A stretch of 64,000 nucleotides of DNA from Marchantia polymorpha subsp. ruderalis. Its lineage: Eukaryota > Streptophyta > Marchantiopsida > Marchantiales > Marchantiaceae. The position numbers were made by a program, and so were the translations under genes. Position 1 is the stretch's first letter. Each line of letters opens with the position of its first letter. Under the pieces are notes generated by a model. It searched no databases, was not told the origin of the DNA, and was given only the letters and a program-made list of their open reading frames with translations. Where the stretch lies: the NCBI GenBank assembly GCA_037833965.1, contig AP031354.1, positions 23,724,001 through 23,788,000 on the forward strand, written 5' to 3'. Of this stretch, positions 1 through 12,418 are shown one piece after another.

Positions 1-597
1 GAATCTCGAATATGCAGCCAGGTTCTTAGTCTCTCTCGGAAGCTGATCGTTTGCACTGATCCGCATTCCCTGCGGGATTGGAAACGTTTTTTCTGATAAC
101 GAAACTTGCTGATGAATCTCCTCCACGGACTCCGGGGGATCGTCACGAGGGCAGAGTCACAATCAGAAGTCCAGGCTGTGTTCGGACGAGACTGGATTTC
201 AGAAGAAGCGCACAGATCGTTGGCGTCTTGCCACATCTGGAGAACCTCTGTTCGGGTAAGCTTCTCAGAATCGGCATTCTCCTCAAGATCCCGCGAGAAC
301 CTGCGTCGAAGCATCGCCGTCGAGCTCGCCGATATCCATCTCTGATGCCGGATGCTGCAAGGCAACGATTTCTGCGCGACTGCAACTCTCTTCAGGAACA
401 TCAAACCTCTGCAAGCGATCCAAGCTTTGTACCTTACGGATTTGCCCCCTAGTCCACTCTTCAGATGTGTGGAGGGCATCGAAAGCCCCGATCCCAGTGA
501 ACTCTTCAGTGAATTGAGATGAGTGTAGATCAGATCAGACGGGGTCGACCATAACTCCGAAAGTGAGAGAAGAACCACGAAAGGAAATTGGGAGATG
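1..597 (-). CDS. Possible exon(s) of an unidentified gene running off the left edge
   Basis: Read on the minus strand, a frame stays open from an in-frame stop near 598 to the window edge, with ATGs at 480 and 401. It gives an Arg-, Ser- and Leu-rich protein including LTRTEVLQMWQDANDL. A second minus-strand frame is open over roughly 280-530 and contains RFDVPEESCSRAEIV; it could instead be an internal exon ending at a CAG/GT donor near 288. The two frames cannot both be coding over their overlap, and I could not choose between them. No family was recognised. GC content and codon use resemble the other genic islands here rather than the AT-rich spacers. The gene, if real, continues to the left of the window. 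Confidence 0.3.
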
Positions 598-2600
598 TCA
601 AAGCTAGCAAATACGAGAGAATTTCAAGGAACATTGCTCGTGACAGCCTCGTCGTCGCCTTGTGAAACTTGTGATGTCGAGATTTTAGAGATGGCGCTCG
701 AGGACAAGTGTCGGGAATGACTTGATCATGTGGGCCCGACGAAGGGCCTTGCAAGAAGGGGAAAGAGATGGAGTCACTCGCTTCGATCACAGACGTGCGT
801 CCTGGCTTGGCCATTACTGCAAGAAAAGCGTTTCACCCAGAGACAGCCATCATCGTGTCCGTGACAAGACAAGAGCTCGAGCCAGGTTCGAAAGGTGTCG
901 CAGAAAATCAAATCTCCTGCTCCGATCCTCGTGGACAGCATCTGCTTACATCCATCGATCCCGACAACCGTAGCTCGTGTGAACGAACCTCGGTCGCTCG
1001 GATCGGACTCGCTGGGCCTAATTCTTCCTCATCGACATTTCTGCGTGCGATGTTTATCTGAACCTGATCGCAATGCGACGCAGGACTCGCTCGCCTTGCG
1101 AGGATAATGAACGCGAGCAGGAACAAAAATCGCCACCCAGAGCTTCGTCAGCGACTATCTTTAGCCGCCTTCCTTCCTTCCGTCCAAGGAACGACCGAGC
1201 TCTGAAGTGGCAGGAGGTATGAGAAGGGCAGTGCACCTTCCTCTTCCATGTATGTACAACGACAGCGACAACGACGTACAGCAACTCTGCCACTGCTGCA
1301 GCAGGTGCACAGAGATGGCGCCAGGGCTGAGAACATGTTCGTACTTTCATCGTACAATGCCCATAATATCATCTGTGCTTCGGAGGTCGTTGGACCACAG
1401 GACTCCACTACTCTGTGCTCCTCTGTTTCCAAAACGGCGCAGTAACATGTCATCTGATGAGAGCCCCTGTACCCCACTCCATGGAGACGACAGTTTTCTG
1501 CAAACACCACCTAACCTGCCTGCCCGCCCAGCTCTGAACTCTGTGGCAAACGAGTCGCATGCTGGGCTATCATGCTTGCTGCAGAACTGCAAAATTGTTG
1601 ATTCGGGTAGGGAGGACTGCAGGAGGGCATCTGTTTGCTGCAGCAGGGGAAGTATACCCTGAGAGTACCTGCTCCAGCGGAGGGAGGGAGTGGATGGAAT
1701 CAGTGCACACGATCCCAGGCACGTCACCGTCGTATGAACTTGAACACTTCGAGTGTCCGGCGGCACATCATCCTTGACCCTTGCGACTTTGCTCACGATA
1801 GCGGATCCTGAATCCTCTTGCTCTTGAATCACTGATGTTGAGAATTCTTTCCACAGTCGATCTTCTCCCTCGTCGCATTCAAACAACTTCTCTTCCATGC
1901 ACTTTGCTTCCTACGCTACTTCGGACTGAATAAAACCACGTCCTTGTGTCAAGTTCCTTTCTCCCATGCTAGTGAATGAATCTTTGCATTTTTCGTGCAC
2001 GTGGGAAGGAATGAATTGAGTTATTTCAAGCTTGCAGTTATTAATCCGCTCGGTCCATTTTGCACTGTTGCAAAGCAAAGACATGCAACAGCTTGTTCAG
2101 TACACTTCTGCAGGCCAGGATGTAAATCATCGTTCTTCGAGCCTACCGAGGTTCATACTTACTTTCGATCCATGCGTCGTGCGACGGTCTCTCTTCTGCA
2201 GTAATACACAGTCGTATGATGCTTGCAATGCTAGAGTTTTCTATTTCCTAACTCCAATTCTTTTCCTCGTTTGTCCGTCGGGAGTTGGTGGTTCAATTTT
2301 GAATAGACACCCATCGACCCATTGCTTGTTGTTCTTAGAGCCAAGAAGCGAAATTGTTTTTGCTTCTTTTGGTCAAATAAACGTCTAGAATCGTCGGCAG
2401 TCGGAGGAAAGTGGCTGCCATCAGAATTTTGGAAAGAGTGCAGCATCTTTTGTTACATACCATGTTGAACTGGCTTGTCGGAGGGCAATGAAGTTGTTGG
2501 AATATAGACTCGCATCAGGGGGTTTCAATAACCCCGTGGAAAGTCTTACTGTAGTCCTTTTGGATTTACCTGTCACTGGAAAAACATGTCGAATTTCTTG
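598..2600. other. Moderately GC-rich region without a supportable gene
   Basis: Only short overlapping open frames are seen on both strands. The longest, minus strand 1898-1347 (183 codons, ATG start), opens with an acidic stretch (MEEKLFECDEGEDRLWKEF). It could be a first exon ending at a CAG/GTACTC donor near 1675, possibly belonging to the gene at the left edge, but no downstream exon was matched. It may equally be leader or promoter sequence. No family was recognised and no repeat structure stands out. Confidence 0.25.
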
Positions 2601-4690
2601 GAAAGCTAACACCTGTTTTATATGTACATCTTGTCATTTTATTAACTTTTAAGACATGACGCTAGATTAGAAAAAGGTTTAGTTTTACGAATAGCTCTGG
2701 CAAAGTATGCTGAGGATTGTTATTGCAAATTACGAGAGTTTCTAACTGTAGTATTCTCCACTACGTACTTGGATGATGAACATCACCAACACATAACGTC
2801 GAGTGTACATATATTCATGGATTTGTATCAACCATGTGAGTCTGAACGAGCTATGGTTGTACTCAATGATTGAATTGGAGAGAAGAATGGAAGCTCGTCT
2901 ACAGCTTCATTCTAGGAGAGATCCTTTGCAGTCATTCCTGTGGATTCAGTTATCAGTTGTGATTTGGATAGAGAGATTTGGACACAATGAAAACGGAAAG
3001 TTTGGGTCTAGAAGGTGGAAGAGGGGAATGAGAACTGGTAGAGTTGCTATTTTATTAATGACATTGAAAGTAAGATTCAGTATGAAGATGAAATCATTTA
3101 GTACCGACTGCAAAGAGTAAAGCTTCTGATTTTCATCCAAGAATCACAAACTGGAGCTAAAGAGGAAGTTTTTGCCTACAACTGCATGCATATAAAAGAA
3201 AGGATGTTCACAATGATTATCATCATTTTGAAAGAGGAAAGAAGGTCCATGATAATAAGGTTGATTATCTTCAAATCAATCATCTAGCTTCTATAGTCAT
3301 ACATTTTACAAAATAAAATCAGTTTCTTTCAAGGTAGGAACCGATAAAACTCTATTATTTATCTTACAGAAATCTGTAGATTATTTTATAACAAAATGTG
3401 GACAAATTTCAACAAGAAGATTTCAATTTAAAAGTGTATAGAGATGCAAATTTATTGTATACAAGCTTTTGATATAAAAATCAAAAAAAAGGAGAAATTT
3501 ATGTATTCATTACTTTTATTTTCGAAACAGGTATGTGTAATATCATACACACCTAACAAATTAGAAAAATCAGAACTTTATATAATCATTAACTTGAAAC
3601 ATGAATATGTTTTCTAAAACTTTGATTCAAGAAAATACATATCAAGAATCTTATGTTAAATGCAGATTTACATTTGTCTTCATTTCGAAAGAAAATTTTA
3701 GAAGTGTTCAGATAAAATAGTTTTGAATCTGAAAGCACCTAACGAACAGATGATTTTTTTGCCAACATCAAACAGAAATCAAACAATTGTAATAAATACA
3801 CAGGTTTGGTTCTATATTTTGAAACCTAGCACCTTTCTGAAATCTAAAAAATAAGAATTTACTAAGTGCAACATTGCTAAAAATATATCTATAAAATGAT
3901 TAAATATCTTTCAATAGCTATATAGTTTATCTCTTTAACAATAAATTCTTTTTTCACTTTCTTTTATATTTATGGATGGTCCGTGAAATTTTTAATTAGA
4001 AATACAGTCTTCTACATACTTAATTTAGTTGCAAAATTATGAAATTTATCTTCAAAATCAACAGTCTATTTTAACATCATTTTTTATTTCTTGAATTTCA
4101 ACATTTTGTGTAGTTATTAGCTTTTTTCCGAAGAAAATATATAATGATTACACTCCTCCTTTTCATACGTATAAATAAACGAAATTCACATGTCTTTACA
4201 ATACTTGAAATCATGATTATTTTTCTATTTCTTTGATATTTTAGTAATTTTCAATAATAAAATTAATGGGCGTTAATGTTTCATTATTTAAATGATTTAC
4301 TTGAAGAATTATCAGTATGACGGACACTGATTTAATTTTCTAAAAATCTTCTCTAGATACGTTGTCTTTCGGAAGTAGAGTTTCAATAATACTCTAAAAT
4401 GTATCAATTACCAAAATAATCTATTTGTCTTCTCAATTTTGTTGTCGAAATCATTATTGGGTTTATTTGTTAATTTTTTTGTATTTATGTATTGTTACAA
4501 CATGATGTCTCTAATATGATGCACAAAGACGGATTTCACCTGGTCAAAAGATTTGACAGGAGTAGGCGAGCTCAATCAATAATAACTTTGCATCATTCAG
4601 TGAATCTTTTTCACCGATGTTAGATATGGCCAAGATAGGTCAAACCTAGATAGGACTGAGAATAAGTTTAAGAACAAAATCTGACTACGA
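2601..4690. other. AT-rich intergenic DNA
   Basis: Strongly AT-rich sequence. The plus-strand open frame at 2803-3120 has no recognisable domain. No terminal repeats, tRNA-like or transposase-like segments were noticed. Probably decayed repeat DNA. Confidence 0.4.
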
Positions 4691-7600
4691 CCCCATCATT
4701 AACTTGCTGAGATCAGAATTTCGTACTTACAAAAGAGTTGATACTCAGGCTGCTGCTGCTGTATCCATCCACTCACCGAACAAAAATGATCTCCAAGTTG
4801 ATGAAAAACAAAGAAATCCCTTCGAGTACTGTACTACAGAGTCGTTGGCACAGGATCGCAACAACAAAGCTGAGGTTCGAAACTCCTTGAGCCACGGGTA
4901 CGCAGTTCGTTTAACACGTGCCTCATATCCACAGTACCACCTGACTACGTGGTTACATGTTACAGTTAAAGTGCAAGGGAGCCCCATCCACTGGAAAGGA
5001 GACCTCTGTCCCTAAGCTCGATTAATGGGGTCTTCCCATACATGCCCCTTCTTTCTTTGCCGAGCTGATCAGCTGCTTACAATGAGGTTTCACGTTTCAA
5101 TCGCAGTCATTGGAAGCCATTTGAGAGCGACGTGACGAAGAAGAGGAGGAGATTACTCCAACGAAGATTGTTTGGGAATTATTGTACAACTGATGGAAAT
5201 CATGTGAGGACAAGGGAATGGATGAACTTGTGCTGGTGACGGTGATTGTCCCGACAGGAACGTAAGGAACGGAAGGAACCTCACACGCATTCCCACACGC
5301 AATCTAACGTGTCTGGAGGTGGAATTCACTCGCAGAATCCACCACCATTGTATGGCATCACTTCAGTACCTGCTCTTTGTCATGGTAACTTTTGCTCACC
5401 ATCAGAGCGTCCAAATCTCGGTGACACAACGACACGATGTGTACCAGCTCAGGTGTCCAACATCAAGACTATGGATGCATATGAGATCTCGTCATGTTCT
5501 CACTCGAGCCATAGCTGGACAGAAATCCGAAGCTGCTGTTCCTACAACGTGATCTGTGCCAACGACAACACATATTCGCTATGCTACGTGAGTTGAAAGT
5601 CGAGTTGGACCTACAGCTGAAGTACTCCTGTCACTGGAACTGCCCAGGACTGAATAATATTTCGCCCAGTAGGCCTTTTAACTCGGAAACTGCTTTGCAG
5701 CAAGCAGACTCTCTGCTCAGATTGAACGCACGTGACTACGGAGACAGCTGAGTGAGCCTCCCTGGCCTCCCTTGCAGGCAAAACTGACGTTCCAATTTCA
5801 GATTTAATGATCACAAATTTACGCTAAAGACTAATTTAGCACAGGGCATGTCCTTTCTGTGCTCCCAACTGTCCAGAATGTTCGGACCCAGCACGACCCA
5901 GCACATCACCCGACAAAATCTTTGCAAACTTCCATCCATATATATCTCAAATGAGTGCTGGTAGGTTGCGCAGATTCGTGTAACTCCTTACCGTTTCGTG
6001 AAATCGCTTCATACTATCTCTGCTAGCGTTCGGTCATTTCGAAGAGATTGTTGCTAGAGTTTATGTCAATTTTCTGAAAGTACATATTGCGAAGCAAGAT
6101 ATGACCATGGGACTCTGATAAAACATCTTCCACAGCTTCTTCGAATTGGGTTCATCAGCCGGAACCTTAGTTTTACCACTTGATAATACAATGATGTCGA
6201 TCAGTAATGTGGGATGTGGAGTGCAATTTACGTCCCATGGCAGGAACTATGTGGGCTGTTCTAACCGTGTGTTATATCGTAGCTAGAGACAATCCCAAAT
6301 ACAACATCTGCTCTTCCATTTTCTAGTTAGGTCTCAGCGTACCCGGCCTGACAGAGGTACGATGGTAACAAGGGACTCTGGAGCGACGGTCTGTTTCAAC
6401 GTGGAGTCTGTTGATGCCAGAGGTTCAAGTCGAAAGACGACAAGGCCCGGCACAGCGGAGAAATTGTTTATCCATTTCAGTAAGCTCTGGTTGATTACAT
6501 TTCCTATCGGCTGGATATGTTGACAGCGACTGCAGCCGACAACGCCACCCTGATCGTCCAACCTCTGGTTGGACTTTTACTTTTGTTTGTTTTTGTCTAG
6601 GCTCTTTTCCCAAATCTTGAGCTTCATGGCATACATAAAGTGCTCCGTTTGCTGCACTGGCCAAAATATTGACATGAAGTCACCGTGCGAGTCAAATATA
6701 TAATCCCTTGTCAGGACTTGTAATCTGACACACAAGAAAGCCAGCTTTTCCCTTAGATCTGTTGTTCGGTGGAACCAATTAAATTTAGGAGAAAGCCTTC
6801 TGTTGATCCCGCTTTGATTGTTATTTCAGTACTGTACACTGCAGATTCACAGCTTTTGCGAATTTACAGAGTAATGCCTTACCTAGTCGGAGCTTAAAAT
6901 GTGATACTACGCAGAGTAAAGCTCATGAAAAAACACGAAGATTCGCACATCTGATGACCGAATGAGAAAGATATTTGCAGGCATTACACAGTTAGCGTTC
7001 ACAGCAATTGTGGTTGTCATCGAGGAGTTCCTGTAATGAAGCATATATCGGTAATTGAGAATCAGGTATTCTTCGCATCTACCAGCCAAAACAGCTGGCA
7101 GCAGATGACACAGGTTGGTGATATGGTAGAAGAGTCCAAGGCCAAAAGAAGTTGAAAAGGGCTCTGTCATCGACTTTCTCCAGTGGACCGAAGGGTCAGA
7201 GAGGTCCGCACACTTGTGATCTGCTCTCTCTACAACATGGTAGAGCTACAGTATCTCATTGTACCCAGCTAAATCTTGGACTTGGATTCGGCTTTACACA
7301 TGTGCAGTAAGTGCTTGGCCTTCCATGCGCTCATTGTAACGGCACCTTGAATTTGTCGTTACAGCAACCAGATAAATTTTAAGATTAGGCTGTCCCTCTG
7401 TTTATGTTTTTACTGCCCAGCTGGTTAAAGTGAAAGACAAGTCTCGGCTGTCCGGCCATTTTGTCTTCTAATTATATGTCCGGATGGCATACGGTCGGGG
7501 TTGTTCTAGCCTGCAGTCTAATTAGCGAAGGTCTGTATGTCACTGCACTGCACGAGCTGTAATTATGGCTGCCGTGGTCGACTGACCTTTCTCGAAGATG

Positions 7601-9481
7601 TGTACGACGCTCAGATGTTATGCCTTTCTCTGCGAAAATTTGAGTCACGTTCATTTGAATTCAGTGATGGTTGGGGTTAGCAAAACTTCACACACTTCAA
7701 GACAGTTCGATTATTTTGTTCCAAGGTACGAGTCGAGGAGGATTTGACAAACATGGACACTGCTTCGGGACGTCATTGAATGTATGAGGTCGAGTATCTG
7801 GAAATTAAACAGCAACAATGCAATTTATCATTTTGCCTAAACTGCTTGCCAAAAACTGGGTTACAGCTGTGAGATTGCACCCTTCGAGTTCCGTGAGTAA
7901 ACATTTCAAGCACCTAGTCAAGTAAAATGGTAGTACGGTACAGATATCCCACACTACAAGACACTCGTTGGGAGTGCGCACCCATACCTCCAACATGCGA
8001 ACGCACACCCTGTGGAACAGGCGCTTATTATTCGGTACTAGCACTGGACGTCCAATTTTAAGTATTATGTATTCAAAATAATAATATCCTATCCCTCCAA
8101 ACTGTGATCACGTCAGGGGATACGTTTCCTAGAAACTTCATATTTGGACAAGAACTGGAGAGTTTGTACATACTGGCGTCCTACGCGAAGGCGTACCTCT
8201 TCTTCGCAATACCCGTGCTGTTCAGTTGTCTCTGCAGCCTACACTTGTGACAAACATCTCTTGTTCCAACGTGTTCGTATGAAGCTCGATTCTCGGAGAT
8301 GGAAATATACAGACCTATAAAATACCGACTAATTACAATCCTACAGCCGATCCACTTGAGACCATCAAAAGTGTTTCTGTGGTAGAAATTCAAGTTCCAA
8401 CATTACCGAAAGTCTGGTACAATGAAATCCATATGCTGGAGACAGACGGCATTCTCACTCTGCGAGCAGGCTCGTCAGGAAATACCCAGGAGCACAAAAG
8501 TCAATCTCGTGGCAATCGTGTTAACTGCAATAAGAATATACGCTAGGAAAAGTTAGCGTACGGCAGATGTTCATGTCCACAGTAGCCATTGGATTGGAAA
8601 GGTCCCTGAAGTCGGAAGAAAGAAGTTTATACATGACATTTGTACAATTTCTGCAGAGAAGAGCTGATGACTTGAGGTCCAACTCTCGTCAGACCAAAAA
8701 AATTGGAGAAGAACCTAACCTATCCATCATGTCATTCTGACAGGCACACTCGTTACACCAAACCACCTCCTACCTATCGATGGCTCACTTTGAACTCGAG
8801 GAGCTCCCTCGGAGCCCACAAATCCTCCAAGTCCAGTTGACCAGACTTGGAGGTACTACGTGAATACGTGAATCCGCAGAGACGATGCGTCACTACGATC
8901 GAAGCTGGCGTCGGTTGCCACCGTCGACCGAGGAAGTTTTCGGCACCGGCCTACGTACACATTCTCCCCAACAAAGTCCAATTCCTTGTATCTGATAATC
9001 GCTGTCGGTAACACTTCTGTACAGAGGGTGAAAACAACCGCTGGAGCTTTTTCTCCAGGCTTCATACCTCTTATAGGTACGTACTGCACTCCATGCACTC
9101 CATGCTTGTCGGCTGATTCTTTGGTTACTTCTCTTACCACTGCACATGAATCTCTTGGTCAGTATCACAAATCATTCGAATTCGGCATACATGTCGAAGT
9201 GCTCTCCGAATTCCAGACGACAAAAAGGGTGACACCGTGAGCTACTCTAAAGTGAACGAGAATGTTAGGATCCAAGAACCAAAACAAACAGAACACAGGC
9301 AGCAGAGCAGATCTGGGGGATTTAGACTGGAATGATTGTTGGAGTACCGTGATGATGATCGGGGACTTTTGCGAGTGAGAATGGAGCACAACTGCGCAGA
9401 ACTGCGAGATTATGAAGAATCCTCGTCCGGACCAGCCCTGTAGCGGCTGAACATCTTCTTCATCCGGACGATGAGTCCTAG
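4691..9481. other. Mixed-composition intergenic DNA, no gene seen
   Basis: Base composition returns to intermediate. Many short open frames occur on both strands, none above about 110 codons, and none shows a domain or a convincing exon chain. The part nearest 9481 would include the 3' UTR of the 978-residue protein gene on the minus strand. I see nothing else that can be supported. Confidence 0.3.
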
Positions 9482-12418
9482 TCACGAAGGGATTTTGTAG
9501 CCTCCTCCGACAGGACCTCGTCCGAAGCCGTCCTCGGAAGAAGTATCGTCTGCCTTGAGGAACGCATGGTTCCGATTGCGCTTGAGCACAAGGTCCAGAT
9601 GCGGAGCTTCTCGTCGGCGACCGACAGTGTCGTCCGGCAACACAGCAGAAGGGCTAGGAATCGACTCATCGGGCTCCTCCTCGTCTTTCGCTTTCGGCTC
9701 TGCTGCAATCTTCTCGTTGCGATGGGCTTCTTCCCTTGCGACGGGTTCTTCCCCACTGGATCGACCACCGCCGACCATCCCCGATCGCAATTCCCTGCAT
9801 TTTACGGACTTCTCCTTCGGCACCGCATAGCCTTCGCTGGTGAAGTAGTACTCCACACTTCCTCGATGCCTCTCGTTGCCCGCAGGCCGATCCTCCCGCT
9901 GCCTGTCGCGGACAGTATTCCTGCACGGGCGTTTCAGCTGCTCGTGCTCCTCTTCGAAGTCGCCTGACTCCCATTTCGACGCGGGATACTTCTGCTGCTG
10001 CTGATGATCGCGGTCGCTGTCCAGTTCGGAGGAATTGCTGGCGCAATGTCGCTTGCGCTGATCCTGCACATGCTGAACGAGAACCTCTTCGTCTTGACCT
10101 CCGGCCTCGTCGAGCTGGGCATCTTCTTCGCCTTTGTCTTCGCCTTCACTCGGGGGAGCATAATCGATCACTTCATCCGCATCCGCATCCTCGTCGTCTT
10201 CCCCGGACGATTTCGCAGATTTGGCGGGGTGGTGATCGGACTGATCGCCATCTCCTTCTGGAAGAATGCCGCCCTCGTCCACGTCGCTCGTGGCCGGGTA
10301 CTGAGGCTGGTCATCATCCACTTCCGACAGGCCCTCCTCCTCGTCCTCACATTCCGAGGTTTCGTTCGGGGGAGGAGGATCATTCCGACGCCAGGCGGAA
10401 TGATGGTAATGATGATGACGACGACGACTTTCTGACAAAATTCCGCCATCGATGTCGAGCTCGGGCTGGTCGTCGTCCACTTCGGAGAGAACCTCCTCGT
10501 CGTCTCGAGAGGATTTCTCGCCGGCAATCGACTCTTCGAACTGGTCCTCGTCTTCATCTTCGTAGCCTTCGACGCCGAAGACGACGTCGGCCTGCTCATC
10601 GACCCAGCGTCGAACATCGTCGAGGTGATCGTCGGCCTCGACGAAATCTTCGACCTCGTAATCCGCTTCCTCCGTAGAAAGCTCGTCGTCGCCCGTGTAG
10701 GCGGAAGTCCGATCGACCTGCTGCTGCTGCTCTTCGGCGTCCTCGTTCGGCCGCTTGGTGCTCGCGACATACGCGTACGCTCGATGGTACACAATGTCGT
10801 CCTTCTCTTCGGTAATTGCAACCTCGTCCTGCTGAAGGCCGGACTCCTGTCGGCCGAGGTTCGCGCGCTCATTCTCTCGCCGGCGGTCGGTCTCATGATG
10901 ATGACCTCGCGCTGCTGCCTTCGGACCTCCTCCTCCTCCTCCGCCTCCGCCTCCGCCTCCAATCACATCATCCTCCTCCTGCTGCTGATGCTGCGGCGGC
11001 ATCCACGTCTTCCACGTCTTCCTCTTCTTCAATCCCGCATCGTCGTCGCCCTCGAATTCGCCATGGCCTTCTCGTCTCTCATCCTCGAACCTCACATGCT
11101 GATCTCCGCGAGCCGCAGCGGCGTGCCGCCCGCTTTCTGTCACAGCTTCCGCATCTCGGACTCGCTCTCCATCTCCGCGACGATGCTGCAAAATCCCCTT
11201 CAATCGCCCACCCCCACCCGCCGCCGCCGCCGCCGTCCCCAATGCTGCTGCTGCTGCTGCTCCTGCTCCTGCTCCTGCTCCCCCATCGCTGCCTTCGGTT
11301 CCGGCTCGCTCATCTTTCTTCTTCTCCGGGTTCATGGCGTACGTCCTCCGGATGAATCCATGAGCCCTGGGCCCATCTTCTGCAGCTCGAGCTTGCTCCC
11401 CATCGCCAGCAGCAGCTGCAGCAGTCGAGGAGGCAGATTGCGCTGCTGCTGCTGCTGCTGCTGCGGGAGGGTACGATCCCCGGAGGGATGAACCGGCGCG
11501 CGGGAGCGATGGGAGATCCTGAGCCTGGGGGAGAACCTCGTCCTGGTGGCGGAAGTAGGCGCCGCGAGGGTAGAGGTAGCACTCGTCGATGCTGAAGCTG
11601 GTGCCGAACTCGCGGGCCGTCTTCTCCCAGGCGACTTTGTCAGCGAGCACATTCTTCAGCATCTTATCGTAGGCACTGCCGGGCTTGTCCCACTTGAGGC
11701 GCTTGCGCTCCTGGAGGCTCGAGTGGATGTAAGCGTGGTACGCATCGACGCCGGCGGCGCGAGCCTGCGCGAAGCAGGTGAAGATGGCGAGCACATTGGT
11801 CACGTCCACGGGCTTGGACCAGCTCCAATGGTTCTCAGTGAGCACGAACACCTTGAATGGCGCTGGCGCCGGCGAGCTGACGGCGCGAGATCGCGCTGAG
11901 GGCGGCAGGCTGGCCTTGTCCACGAGGAAGAGCGAGCCATTGGGCAGGCGAGCCTTCACCGCCTCCATCGCCTCGACCATCTTCTCGTAGCGCGCCTCCG
12001 CTGGCTGCCCCTTCCACTTCGCCGGCCACTTCTTCATGTCCTCGGCGATCTCCTTCACCTCGCCGAAGTGCGCCTTGTTGCGCCCATTCCACCACGAGTA
12101 CCAGCTCAGCCGATTCTCCACCGACCGCTCGCCCGCGTAGTGGTACTCGTCCACGAACTTCTCGAACGCCATCAGCGCTGCCTCTTGCGCCGGCTGCAAT
12201 GTGGTGAACGCGCTCACCACCGTCGTCGTCTGCTGCTGGTGCCGCCCCGAGCGCTTCGAGAATCGCCAGTCCGTCCTCATCACCAGGTACACGGGCACCG
12301 GGTAATTGTCGCTCGCTGCTGCTGCCGCCGCAGCTCGTTGCGCTCCCGCTGCCGGCGCCGGCGCTCGATACGAGATCGCTTTGAACGCTGGCGCTGCATT
12401 CGACCCGGGCTTCGCCAT
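9482..12418 (-). CDS. Unknown 978-residue protein: two related N-terminal modules and a long acidic low-complexity tail
   Basis: One uninterrupted frame of 979 codons. I start it at the ATG at 12418 (MAKPGSNAAPAF); the frame is open 15 codons further up, but only to a GTG. After an Ala-rich leader, residues about 41-150 (VPVYLVMRTDWRFSKRSG onward) and about 172-285 (FKVFVLTENHWSWSKP onward) look like two copies of one alpha/beta module. Both start with a hydrophobic strand, a Trp/Ser-Lys pair and then a helix rich in Ala and Gln. The rest is low complexity: poly-Ala, poly-Gly, poly-Gln and His runs, then a very acidic stretch in which the unit LSEVDDDQP occurs twice. There is no signal peptide or membrane segment. 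I do not recognise the family. The composition suggests a nuclear or chromatin-associated protein, but that is inference. Neighbouring antisense frames are shadows of the GC-rich codon repeats. Confidence 0.8.
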   Translation of the reverse strand: MAKPGSNAAPAFKAISYRAPAPAAGAQRAAAAAAASDNYPVPVYLVMRTDWRFSKRSGRHQQQTTTVVSAFTTLQPAQEAALMAFEKFVDEYHYAGERSVENRLSWYSWWNGRNKAHFGEVKEIAEDMKKWPAKWKGQPAEARYEKMVEAMEAVKARLPNGSLFLVDKASLPPSARSRAVSSPAPAPFKVFVLTENHWSWSKPVDVTNVLAIFTCFAQARAAGVDAYHAYIHSSLQERKRLKWDKPGSAYDKMLKNVLADKVAWEKTAREFGTSFSIDECYLYPRGAYFRHQDEVLPQAQDLPSLPRAGSSLRGSYPPAAAAAAAAQSASSTAAAAAGDGEQARAAEDGPRAHGFIRRTYAMNPEKKKDERAGTEGSDGGAGAGAGAAAAAALGTAAAAAGGGGRLKGILQHRRGDGERVRDAEAVTESGRHAAAARGDQHVRFEDERREGHGEFEGDDDAGLKKRKTWKTWMPPQHQQQEEDDVIGGGGGGGGGGGGPKAAARGHHHETDRRRENERANLGRQESGLQQDEVAITEEKDDIVYHRAYAYVASTKRPNEDAEEQQQQVDRTSAYTGDDELSTEEADYEVEDFVEADDHLDDVRRWVDEQADVVFGVEGYEDEDEDQFEESIAGEKSSRDDEEVLSEVDDDQPELDIDGGILSESRRRHHHYHHSAWRRNDPPPPNETSECEDEEEGLSEVDDDQPQYPATSDVDEGGILPEGDGDQSDHHPAKSAKSSGEDDEDADADEVIDYAPPSEGEDKGEEDAQLDEAGGQDEEVLVQHVQDQRKRHCASNSSELDSDRDHQQQQKYPASKWESGDFEEEHEQLKRPCRNTVRDRQREDRPAGNERHRGSVEYYFTSEGYAVPKEKSVKCRELRSGMVGGGRSSGEEPVAREEAHRNEKIAAEPKAKDEEEPDESIPSPSAVLPDDTVGRRREAPHLDLVLKRNRNHAFLKADDTSSEDGFGRGPVGGGYKIPS

